The translations under genes and the position numbers were made by a program. Below, one piece after another: positions 55,160-63,368 of a stretch of 64,000 bases of DNA (positions are counted from its first letter, which is position 1; each line of letters starts with the position of its first letter). Location: NCBI RefSeq assembly GCF_900106745.1, contig NZ_FNNV01000013.1, positions 1 to 64,000 on the forward strand, written 5' to 3'. The notes below the pieces were generated by a model that made no database searches, had not been told where the DNA came from, and saw nothing but the letters and a program-made list of their open reading frames with translations. The DNA is from Paenibacillus sp. CF384. Its GTDB lineage: Bacteria; Bacillota; Bacilli; Paenibacillales; Paenibacillaceae.

Positions 55160-55282
55160 TTCCTCGACAGAACTCGACAAATATTAAAGTTTCGCTTAGA
55201 GGATTTGCTCGAATCTATGTCGAATAAATGCTAAAAGAAGGATAAATATGTTTGGGACTTACAGCTGGGGAGTTGACTGCGA

Positions 55283-57667
55283 ATGAGAACCTTTCTTCAG
55301 AAAAGAATAAAGCTCCAACTGTTAAACAGCAGACTCCGTATGCTTGGTGTCGTTTTCGTTCTCATCGTCGGCGTTTTCTGTACAGCCATCTTCTCCTACT
55401 TCGAACAGGATCATCAAGAACGCGATATTCATAATCAATTGGAACAAACGATTCGACTGCAGCAGCAGTATATTGATAAATGGATGTCTGAACGCATGTC
55501 GGAAATCAGCATGATTGCCAGCCTGTCCGCTGTGAAGAATTGGGAGCTTTCTGAAATTGGAGCTATTCTTACCTTATCCCAGAGCAAACATGTAGAATTT
55601 AAAGCGATGGGCTTGATCGATCATGAAGGCTACAGCGCTTTATTGAAGAGTGAATTGAATGTGAAGGACCGTCCTTATTTTATTGCCGCGCAGCAAGGCC
55701 AAGAGTCCATATCCGATGTAATCGTATCAAGGAAGGATGGCAAGCGGATCATCGTGTTCGCCGCTCCAGTACGAGACGCGAATCAACAGTTCATTGGCGT
55801 TGTCGCGGGTACGGTTGATCTTACGACGATCGAGCATTTAATGAAGCAATTCGTGTACGGCAAGAGTGGACAGACCTACCTGGTCGATTCGGATGATGAT
55901 CAATTGATTACAGGCGCAGGAGCAGGAACGGTTGAATTCGATTCGAAGGCGATTGATTCTGCCATCATAGACAGGGCAAAGACGAACAGCAAGTCCAAGT
56001 CCGCTTATACAAACTACCGTGGTGAAACCGTCTATGGTGCGTACACTTATGCGAATAACGGCAGATGGCTTGTAATCGGTGAAGCGGCCAAGGCGGACGT
56101 ATTCGCTTCGCTCTATGCAGAACTCAAATATACGAGTCTCTTCATTCTGCTCGCGATGGCGGCAGCGGTGTTCATCATGTTTCGAACGGCCAAGAAGATT
56201 ACCGATCCGCTGAACCATCTGTTAACAGGCGTGAAACAGATCAAAGAAGGCGGATACCTTTACCGTATCGAACCGGAAGTATTCAGAAACACGACATTGG
56301 AATTCCAGCAGCTGTGCAGATTGTATAACTCCATGTCGGATACGATATTGGAGCAGATCGGGGCAATCAGCACGGAACGAAACTTTGTCAATTCGATCAT
56401 CGAGACGGCTGCTTCTCTTGTTGTCGTCATCGATTCGGATGGTCATATCATTCGGTTTAATCATAGCTGTGAACAAATTACAGGTCATGTTTCCGAAGAG
56501 GTGCAGGGGCGTTCGATCTTTGATTTGTTCGTTCCGATTGAAGAACAGTCGGCCGTCCGCGTACATTTCTATAACCTGATCAATGCGAGCGGGAAGACTC
56601 GTCACGAGAATCATTGGCGAACACGGACAGGAGAGCTTCGGCTGATTGCTTGGTCCAATACGATTCTGAGAGGGCAGCAGGGCGAGCGTGATTCGATTAT
56701 AAGCATCGGCATCGATGTTACGGAGCAGCGTGCGGTTGAGCAGGCCATGATCGAGAATGAAGAACGGATTCGACTGCTGGTCGGGTCGATGGACGAAGTG
56801 GTGTCTACCTTTGACAGGGAGCTGAAGCTCACAGGGATATACGGCAGATCCATGGATTCCATTATTCATGATCCGCATGCGTTCTATTCCGGCAAAACCA
56901 TTCATGAGTTGCTTAATGCCGACAACGCAGGTCTTCATGAAGAAGCCCAGCGCAAGGCGCTGCTTGAGAGAAACACCGTGCTCGACTGGTCGATCAGCTC
57001 GCCAACAGGTTCTACCTATCATCAAACCTCGTACTCACCACTCCTTGATAACGGTGGCCAAGTGAAAGGTGTCGTGTCCGTCAGCCGAGAAATCACGCAG
57101 TTGAAGCAGGCAGAGGAAGCGTTCAAGGTGACGCAGGCACGCTTGAATAATATATTGGAAAGTATTACGGATGCGTTTATGGCACTGAACAATGACTGGA
57201 CGTTTTCTTACGTGAACAGTGAAGCTGAGCGAATCCTTGGCAAGAATCGCGAGAGCATTATGGGCAATCTGCTGTGGGATTGTTTCCCTAAGATCATCGG
57301 AACTGCCATATTCGGCTCGTATCGCGAAGCGATGGACAAGCAGCAGCCGATCTTTACGGAGGAGTATCTTCCGTTCATGCAAGCTTGGTACGGGGTGCAT
57401 ATTTATCCGTCGAAGGATGGACTGTCGATTTACTTCCAGAATGTGACGCAGCGTAAAGAGCTCGAGCATGCGGCAAAAGAGAGCGAATCGCGCCTAAGCA
57501 CCATTATCGAAACCGTCCCGAATGCGATTGTCGTCGTGGATGGCTCCGGTCAAATTACGATGGCCAACCAGATGGCTGAGGATATTTTCGGATTGGATAA
57601 AGAAGCGATACTCAGTCGGACTTATGCGGATGATGCATGGTTCTGTTCGACAATAGCGGAAATCTAA
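55283..57667 (+). CDS. dCache/HAMP/multi-PAS sensor part of a frameshifted diguanylate cyclase
   Basis: 794 residues. Membrane span at about 20-43, extracellular dCache-type sensor to about 280 (VELDRPYF-like NVKDRPYFIAAQQGQESIS), second span near 285-305, HAMP to about 365, then PAS domains from about 370, 495, 615 and 730. The fourth PAS is cut off: after YADDAW the frame turns to FCSTIAEI and stops, while the rest of the PAS and a GGDEF domain continue in another frame from 57637. One base appears to be missing near 57642. As read, the sensor is separated from its output domain. Either a true mutation or a sequencing error; it is in effect one gene, 55283-58431. Confidence 0.85.
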   Translation: MRTFLQKRIKLQLLNSRLRMLGVVFVLIVGVFCTAIFSYFEQDHQERDIHNQLEQTIRLQQQYIDKWMSERMSEISMIASLSAVKNWELSEIGAILTLSQSKHVEFKAMGLIDHEGYSALLKSELNVKDRPYFIAAQQGQESISDVIVSRKDGKRIIVFAAPVRDANQQFIGVVAGTVDLTTIEHLMKQFVYGKSGQTYLVDSDDDQLITGAGAGTVEFDSKAIDSAIIDRAKTNSKSKSAYTNYRGETVYGAYTYANNGRWLVIGEAAKADVFASLYAELKYTSLFILLAMAAAVFIMFRTAKKITDPLNHLLTGVKQIKEGGYLYRIEPEVFRNTTLEFQQLCRLYNSMSDTILEQIGAISTERNFVNSIIETAASLVVVIDSDGHIIRFNHSCEQITGHVSEEVQGRSIFDLFVPIEEQSAVRVHFYNLINASGKTRHENHWRTRTGELRLIAWSNTILRGQQGERDSIISIGIDVTEQRAVEQAMIENEERIRLLVGSMDEVVSTFDRELKLTGIYGRSMDSIIHDPHAFYSGKTIHELLNADNAGLHEEAQRKALLERNTVLDWSISSPTGSTYHQTSYSPLLDNGGQVKGVVSVSREITQLKQAEEAFKVTQARLNNILESITDAFMALNNDWTFSYVNSEAERILGKNRESIMGNLLWDCFPKIIGTAIFGSYREAMDKQQPIFTEEYLPFMQAWYGVHIYPSKDGLSIYFQNVTQRKELEHAAKESESRLSTIIETVPNAIVVVDGSGQITMANQMAEDIFGLDKEAILSRTYADDAWFCSTIAEI

Positions 57668-58431
57668 TTCCGAAGGCGGATTATCCGGTTGCGCATGTGT
57701 TTCGTACAGGCCAAGTCGTGTCCAATTCCGAATTCGTGTATAAACGAGCCGACGAGTCCACGGTCATCGTATCCTGTAATGCTGCGCCGGTTCTGGACAG
57801 TCGGGGACAGATTACGAGCGTCCTGGTCTCGCTCTCGGATATTACCGGCAGGATTGCTGTGGAATCCAAGCTTCAACTGGCTAACGACGAGCTGAGGAAG
57901 CTGTCCTCCTTGGATGGGTTGACAGGCGTGTACAACCGCAGATATTTCAATGAACAGCTGCGCGTGGAGTGGGAGAAACATGCGGTTGTTGGAGTGCCGA
58001 TGTCGCTCATTATGCTGGATATCGATTATTTCAAAAGCTACAATGACACTTACGGTCATCAAGGCGGCGATATGTGCCTCAAGACGGTCGCATCCGAAAT
58101 TCGGGATTCGCTACAGGTACCGGAATCCTTCATCGCTCGTTACGGCGGCGAAGAGTTCGGCATTGTGCTTCCGAATACAACGAAACAAGAGGCGGCCGAA
58201 TTGGCGGAGTTCGTAAGGGTACGCGTGGAGAATAACCGCATCCCTCACAGCAAGTCGACCGTGAGCAGTTATGTGACAATCAGTCTGGGAGTGGCGACGT
58301 TGATCCCCACTTTCGATCAAGACGAAGAGATGGTGGTCGCCTACGCCGACAAATGCCTCTATGAAGCGAAGAAGACACGTAACCGCGTCGCGGTTTATGA
58401 ACAATTGGAAGCATCCATGTCGGAAGGATGA
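57637..58431 (+). CDS. GGDEF part of the frameshifted diguanylate cyclase
   Basis: 264 residues in the +1-shifted frame. It resumes the interrupted PAS (LFDNSGNLIPKADYPVAHVF) and continues into a GGDEF domain (about 95-255) with active site RYGGEEFGIVLP, which makes cyclic di-GMP from GTP. The inhibitory I-site RxxD is absent: the matching positions read VPES. The ATG at 57637 has no good ribosome site, so this part would be poorly made unless the two frames are joined. Terminator follows. Confidence 0.82.
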   Translation: MVLFDNSGNLIPKADYPVAHVFRTGQVVSNSEFVYKRADESTVIVSCNAAPVLDSRGQITSVLVSLSDITGRIAVESKLQLANDELRKLSSLDGLTGVYNRRYFNEQLRVEWEKHAVVGVPMSLIMLDIDYFKSYNDTYGHQGGDMCLKTVASEIRDSLQVPESFIARYGGEEFGIVLPNTTKQEAAELAEFVRVRVENNRIPHSKSTVSSYVTISLGVATLIPTFDQDEEMVVAYADKCLYEAKKTRNRVAVYEQLEASMSEG

Positions 58432-58445
58432 TCGTTGGAACAAAG

Positions 58446-58469
58446 AAAGCCCGGGTTCGGGCTTTTTTT
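58446..58469 (+). terminator. Rho-independent terminator
   Basis: AGCCCG, loop GGTT, CGGGCT, then seven T, after the GGDEF frame. Confidence 0.93.
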
Positions 58470-58524
58470 GTTGGGAGGAAATAAAGCATCGAGCTGATGT
58501 TAACCATTAGTTGATACTGTAAAG

Positions 58525-59193
58525 CTACATCACATGCAGTACCGCGCGATCTGTTACTTCGTAGCAACTGACATAGCTGTTAGGTTTGATTGGTCGCAGT
58601 AGATTTTGAACGGACAGATTATGCAGATGCTTTCGAGCAGTTCGGAAGTTAATTTGATATTGAAGCATCACATCCCGTGTTCGGATAGGTTTACCCAATT
58701 GAATTGCGAATCGAAGAACGTCCTTTTCATCTGGCGAAAGCAATAGGGAAGCAGGTGTTCGAATCAAATGTGGGCCGATAACCAGCTGTAGCAGCATGCG
58801 GCAGACATCCGGACGTTTCTGTACATCATCGAATGAGAAATGGATCATTTTCCAGCCCATTCCTGTGAGATAAGTATCGCGATTGAGCGAATAGCTGAAG
58901 CTCTCTCGGTCCATATCTTTGATATGACTTTGATAGCCGTCGCATTCCAAGCCAAAACGTCCGTAAGGCGGGAGGAATGCGAAGTCCAGAAACTGAGACT
59001 TGCGGTTCCAATCATGAATTTCATATTCCGGATGCAAGTGATCGAAGCTGCCAAATAGCGGCCACCAAACATTTTGCAGCAATAGTTTCTCCGCATGTTG
59101 ATGCCCTCTTAACAATCTCCCTCTACGCTCGCCTGATCTCTTGGACAGATGTCGTTCCAGCAATCGCGCATGTTCCTCTTCAAAGTCCGGCAT
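58525..59193 (-). CDS. Solitary PD-(D/E)XK nuclease-like protein with winged-helix-like C-terminus
   Basis: 222 residues from ATG 59193, eight bases after GAGGTG. The core FLDFAFLPPYGRFGLECDGYQSH (written here in its DUF559/Vsr-like form: Asp, then E-x-D-G and a His) is the catalytic motif of small PD-(D/E)XK nucleases, and the following RDTYLTGMGWKMIHFSFDDV strand is also typical. Residues about 150-225 look like a helix-turn-helix (IRTRDVMLQYQINFRTARKH). No methylase or helicase gene is adjacent, so it is not an obvious restriction system. Possibly a DNA-repair or defence nuclease. Confidence 0.75.
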   Translation of the reverse strand: MPDFEEEHARLLERHLSKRSGERRGRLLRGHQHAEKLLLQNVWWPLFGSFDHLHPEYEIHDWNRKSQFLDFAFLPPYGRFGLECDGYQSHIKDMDRESFSYSLNRDTYLTGMGWKMIHFSFDDVQKRPDVCRMLLQLVIGPHLIRTPASLLLSPDEKDVLRFAIQLGKPIRTRDVMLQYQINFRTARKHLHNLSVQNLLRPIKPNSYVSCYEVTDRAVLHVM

Positions 59194-59230
59194 GTTAACC
59201 ACCTCTTCCTTTCTTTTTTCCTATTAAAAT

Positions 59231-59278
59231 AAAAAAGAACACCCCATCGCCGCACTCGGCTAAATAGGACGTTCTTCG
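59231..59278 (-). terminator. Minus-strand terminator after the AraC gene
   Basis: On the minus strand GAAGAACGTCC pairs with GGGGTGTTCTT, followed by TTTTTTATTTT. It lies before the nuclease gene and would end the AraC transcript after the dyad cluster. Confidence 0.7.
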
Positions 59279-59360
59279 TCTAGGTAAATTATAACACATG
59301 ACAGTCTGCAAGAGGAATGAGTGAATTAACTCCAGGCATTGTCTCTCAGATGCAGTCAAA

Positions 59361-59543
59361 AGTTGCAGTTTCTGCAACACTTAGCGCACGGTGAAGGAGT
59401 TTCGAAGCGAATGTTGCAAAAATTGCAACAATAATAAGGGAAAGTCCCCTCTAGAGAGGAAAAGGTAGGGGAATGTTGTATTTTCTGCAACAAATAGTAG
59501 TATCCAGCTGCTTTAGCGTATTATTGTTGCAGTTTATGCAACA
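59361..59543. repeat. Four phased dyads with consensus TGTTGCAnnnnnTGCAACA
   Basis: Dyads lie at 59361-59379, 59412-59430, 59474-59492 and 59525-59543. Their cores read GTTGCAGTTTCTGCAAC, GTTGCAAAAATTGCAAC, GTTGTATTTTCTGCAAC and GTTGCAGTTTATGCAAC. Core starts are 51, 62 and 51 bp apart, close to 5, 6 and 5 helical turns. They lie between the AraC stop and the nuclease start and account for most of this 399-bp gene-free stretch. They may be operators, small RNA hairpins in the AraC 3' end, or another 51-bp repeat array. Confidence 0.85.
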
Positions 59544-59592
59544 ATCTGAGGAGGTTGATGCGACGAAAGCTGATACCCCAAGCTCGCGCCAA

Positions 59593-60402
59593 TCACAGCT
59601 CACGATTCTTATATGCACGTGGATTCATGCCGTACCGTTTGCGAAATTGGCCGGCGAAGTGGTTGTAGTTCTGAAAGCCGACATCGAGCGCGACTTCGGA
59701 GGCTTGACGGTCGGTATGCTCCAGCAGGAGGGCAGCCTGGCGGATGCGCATGTCGTTGAGCGAATCAACGATGGATGACCCTGTGGATTCTTTGTATAAG
59801 TGCGACAGTCGTGATGGTGATAAACCGACTGCCCGGGCCAGCTCATCGATTCGAATGGGATCCTGCATACGCGTGGAGAGCAAATGTCGGATCTCATCTA
59901 TACGGGGATCCACTTGCTTGGATAACCGCTGGGCCAGCAGCAGCAGGATTTCGCGCATGGTACTCTCGCATAATTCGTTCCAGTACAGGCTGCGCTCGAT
60001 GGAGTCGGAGATCAGCCGATTGAATGCTTGATGGATGCGATTCCTCGCCACGTTGCTGTCGATCGCATGAATAAGCAGCCTCTCGCTTGGAAGCAGGCTA
60101 GTCTCCATAAACCGCGGCGTGAAATGTGCCCATACGAAATTCCAGTTGCTCCCTTTGCGCGTGCCATATTGGTGCGGTACACCGGGATGCATCAAGGTTA
60201 CATCGCCCGTCTGGCAGAATCGTTCCTCTCCATCAATCAGAAAATAACCTTCGCCTGCAATCGTATAGGTGATGAGCCAATCCCCCATCCCTTCCGACCG
60301 TTTAATGGAGTAGTTATCAGGCTGTTGAAAATGGTTGGCGATAACCATATATCCGCCTTGTTCCCTGATATAGGAAGGCAATTCAGGTCCCTTTGCGTTC
60401 AT
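59593..60402 (-). CDS. AraC-family regulator with cupin sensor domain (1)
   Basis: 269 residues. The N-terminal cupin (about 20-100: YTIAGEGYFLIDGEERFCQTGDVTLMHPGVPHQY) binds a ligand; the C-terminus (about 170-268) has two helix-turn-helix motifs (IRIDELARAVGLSPSRLSHL and ASEVALDVGFQNYNHFAGQF). It is divergent from a dioxygenase gene 142 bp away and likely controls it. Confidence 0.92.
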   Translation of the reverse strand: MNAKGPELPSYIREQGGYMVIANHFQQPDNYSIKRSEGMGDWLITYTIAGEGYFLIDGEERFCQTGDVTLMHPGVPHQYGTRKGSNWNFVWAHFTPRFMETSLLPSERLLIHAIDSNVARNRIHQAFNRLISDSIERSLYWNELCESTMREILLLLAQRLSKQVDPRIDEIRHLLSTRMQDPIRIDELARAVGLSPSRLSHLYKESTGSSIVDSLNDMRIRQAALLLEHTDRQASEVALDVGFQNYNHFAGQFRKRYGMNPRAYKNREL

Positions 60403-60544
60403 GTCCGGCTCACTCCTCTGACATCCATTATAGCAGGATAGTAGGAGTAATTAGCAACATTGTTACTTCTGCATGAACGCAAAATTCTCTACAATAAAGG
60501 TACAGTGATGGACTGTCATTATCTACTTAATAGGGGGAAGAGGA

Positions 60545-61354
60545 ATGTCAGAAGCTTTGCGAGTTCTCACGCCGGAACAGAAACAGCAATTCGATAAGGA
60601 AGGTTATCTCATTGTGAAGGGGTTGTTCGCACCTTCGCATCTTTCTGAAATTGTAGAGACCTTTGATACGATGAGTCACGAGACGATTCCGGGTTATTTT
60701 GAGCCGAACCTTGAGCCAGGTGTTACCGATCCGCTGCAGCGTTTTCCGCGTGTCATGCATCCGCATCGTTACAACGATACAGCGATGAAATATATGCTTC
60801 ATCAACCGGTTATGGAAGTGCTCGCAGATCTATACGGCGAAGAGGCGTATGCGGCACAAAGTATGTTCTACTACAAGCCGCCGGGCTCCAGAGGCCAAGC
60901 GCTGCATCAAGATAATTTTTATTTGCAGGTCGAACCGGGCAACTGCATTGCCGCATGGACAGCTGTCGATGCTGCCTATGAGGAGAATGGCGGCCTGCTA
61001 GTTGTTCCTAAGACGCATGCACATGAAATCTCATGTCCGGATCAGGCGGATACGAATGAATCCTTTACGACCCACTACGTGAAACCGCCCAAAGACGGTG
61101 TTGTCATGCCGGTCATCATGGAGAAGGGCGACGTGCTGTTCTTTAACGGCAATTTGATCCACGGCTCTTATCGGAACAAGACGAAGGACCAGTTCCGTCG
61201 CGCATTCATTTGCCATTATGCGAATTCTTCCGCAAGCCGGATTAATGTGCACTACAACCCGCTCTATAAAGCAGATGGAACGAAGGTCGAGCTGGAAGGA
61301 AATCCGGATGGCGGTCCGTGCGGCGTAGAAATGGGAGAATTTACGTATCATTAA
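60545..61354 (+). CDS. Phytanoyl-CoA dioxygenase family protein (1)
   Basis: 269 residues. Iron(II)/2-oxoglutarate oxygenase fold with ligands His121 and Asp123 (ALHQDNFYL) and His206 (NLIHGSYRN), and Arg218 or Arg219 as 2-oxoglutarate anchor. Family members hydroxylate varied small molecules; this one is not identifiable as ectoine hydroxylase or any named enzyme. ATG follows GGGGGAAGAGG. A -10-like TACAAT near 60491 precedes it. Second of two related genes with the next. Confidence 0.9.
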   Translation: MSEALRVLTPEQKQQFDKEGYLIVKGLFAPSHLSEIVETFDTMSHETIPGYFEPNLEPGVTDPLQRFPRVMHPHRYNDTAMKYMLHQPVMEVLADLYGEEAYAAQSMFYYKPPGSRGQALHQDNFYLQVEPGNCIAAWTAVDAAYEENGGLLVVPKTHAHEISCPDQADTNESFTTHYVKPPKDGVVMPVIMEKGDVLFFNGNLIHGSYRNKTKDQFRRAFICHYANSSASRINVHYNPLYKADGTKVELEGNPDGGPCGVEMGEFTYH

Positions 61355-61508
61355 ATGAGCTGTTCATGCGAGCCGCAGCACCGTATGGTGATGCGGTTTG
61401 TATGTATTGCCGAAGATATGCATAGTTTATCGGTGAAGATGCGAAGCGGATGGATGGCGAACCGAGCGATAATAGATCCATAGATCATATCGCTTAGGAG
61501 GCATTACA

Positions 61509-62255
61509 ATGTCCAATATCGCAAACGATCGATTGACACAAGCAGAAGTGGATTTTTACAATACAAACGGGTATATGCTGTATAAGAACCAAGTATTCGG
61601 TGCGGAGAAGCAAGCCGAATTATCCGCCATCTTCGAGGAACAGTGGGAGCTGGTAGGACGTCGTCTGAACAGTGAACTCGACACGCCGCATTTCCGCGAC
61701 GAGCGTCTCTTGAAGTTTCTGCTAAGTGATGAAGTGCTTGATTTGGTAGAACCTATCCTTGGACCAAACATCGGTCTGTGGTCGAGTCACTTTATCTGTA
61801 AGGAGCCGCTTATTGGCAAACAGACACCTTGGCATGAAGATTCCGCGTATTGGAAAGGCCGTCTGAGCCGCTATGACAAAATCGCTACCGTATGGCTTGC
61901 GATCGACCGCAGCTGGAAAGAGAATGGCTGCATGCGCGTTATTCCGGGTACGCACAGCAACGGTTTCTCCGATTACGAAGACATCGATACCGACGACAGC
62001 ATCTTCACGACGCAGATCAAGAACATCGACGAATCCAAAGCCGTCTACTTCGAGCTTGAGCCGGGACAATGCTCCATTCATGATTCGCGGATCATTCACG
62101 GCGCAACACCGAATCCAAGTCCGTTCCGCCGCTGCGGATACACGATGCGTTACTTCTCGACGGAAGCGCGCGTCATTCCGGAGAAGAACCCGAACTTCAA
62201 GATTTGGCTTGCCCGCGGTAAAGATATCGCAGGAAGCGACTTCGTTAACGTATAA
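61509..62255 (+). CDS. Phytanoyl-CoA dioxygenase family protein (2)
   Basis: 248 residues with the same iron-binding layout: His109 and Asp111 (PWHEDSAYW), His197 (RIIHGATPN) and Arg207 or Arg208. It is clearly diverged from the first copy, so different substrates or successive steps are likely. A TTAGGAGG site precedes the start. An AraC gene follows 68 bp later. Confidence 0.9.
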   Translation: MSNIANDRLTQAEVDFYNTNGYMLYKNQVFGAEKQAELSAIFEEQWELVGRRLNSELDTPHFRDERLLKFLLSDEVLDLVEPILGPNIGLWSSHFICKEPLIGKQTPWHEDSAYWKGRLSRYDKIATVWLAIDRSWKENGCMRVIPGTHSNGFSDYEDIDTDDSIFTTQIKNIDESKAVYFELEPGQCSIHDSRIIHGATPNPSPFRRCGYTMRYFSTEARVIPEKNPNFKIWLARGKDIAGSDFVNV

Positions 62256-62322
62256 TACGGATAACGGTTTAACTACCATACGAACAATACGAACACCAAC
62301 ATCAGGCGAAAGGTAGAGTGGG

Positions 62323-63171
62323 ATGAGCGTCTATAAAGGCCCAGAACGATTATTAAACGACAGTTATATGACTTTGTCTGCTCCCTTCCGCCTCTTCAAG
62401 CATTCCATAGACGGATTGATCGATACGCATTGGCATGAGTTTTTTGAAATGGGCTTTGTCGTATCGGGAAGCGGTACGCATGTGCTCAATGGCGTGCCTA
62501 CTCGCCTAACGAGAGGCTCGGCTTTTCTGCTGACCCCTGCGGATTTTCACAGCTTAAAGTCCGATCCGGGAGAGACGCTCCAGCTGTACGATTTTATTTT
62601 CAAAGAACAATTCATCCGAGAACAGCTATCGGAGCTGCTATTCGGTCCGAATTCCGAGCATACGTATTGGTATGTCGGTGAAGAAATCGATGCGATTGAA
62701 CGGGAGTACGAACGCATCTGGGATGAGACGCTGCACTGGCAAGCGGGCAGCGATTTGCTCATCCAAGGCAGCGTGGAGCGCTTGCTTATTGACCTGTCAC
62801 GCAAATGCAAGGGATCTCAGCCTACGCAGACTGCGACGCCAGACCCCATGCAGCCGGTTCAATCATCCGTGCGCAAAGCGCTGATTTATATCCAGCATCA
62901 CTTCCGCGAGGCTATCCCGCTCGAGGAAGTGGCGTCCTATTGCGGATTGTCCGCTAATTATTTTAGCGAATGCTTCCGTAAAGGGACAGGCTCTACGTTC
63001 CAAAGCTACGTTCAGGAGCTAAGGCTGCAATTTGCGAAGTCGCTGCTCAAGACCACGCAGCTTCCTGTCACGGAAATTTGCTTCGCTTCCGGCTTTAATA
63101 CGCTGCCGCATTTCGAACGTGCCTTTAAGAAACGGTTCAGCTTGCCGCCAAGACTATTCCGGAAACAATAA
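62323..63171 (+). CDS. AraC-family regulator with cupin sensor domain (2)
   Basis: 282 residues. Cupin-like N-terminus (HWHEFFEMGFVVSGSGTHVL, about 30-50) and C-terminal AraC domain (about 185-282; IPLEEVASYCGLSANYFSEC and VTEICFASGFNTLPHFERAF). Same orientation as the dioxygenase genes and closed by a terminator, so it may be co-transcribed with them. Confidence 0.92.
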   Translation: MSVYKGPERLLNDSYMTLSAPFRLFKHSIDGLIDTHWHEFFEMGFVVSGSGTHVLNGVPTRLTRGSAFLLTPADFHSLKSDPGETLQLYDFIFKEQFIREQLSELLFGPNSEHTYWYVGEEIDAIEREYERIWDETLHWQAGSDLLIQGSVERLLIDLSRKCKGSQPTQTATPDPMQPVQSSVRKALIYIQHHFREAIPLEEVASYCGLSANYFSECFRKGTGSTFQSYVQELRLQFAKSLLKTTQLPVTEICFASGFNTLPHFERAFKKRFSLPPRLFRKQ

Positions 63172-63190
63172 TATAATCGCTTGGTATCAC

Positions 63191-63234
63191 CCGGCCCGGC
63201 TCTCGCCCCCCAGCAGAGCTTGGCCGGTTTTTTG
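63191..63234 (+). terminator. Rho-independent terminator
   Basis: CCGGCCCGGCTCT pairs with AGAGCTTGGCCGG (with a bulge), followed by TTTTTT. Confidence 0.9.
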
Positions 63235-63368
63235 CTATGATGCGAAGGTATCGCCTTCGACCAGAGTGAAATCGCTATTTGCGCGTGGAATCGGTATACT
63301 GATAGAAATAGATTTAAAGAATCATAGAACGATGAAAACATGGAGAAGCTCCATGCGGGGGAGGCATT

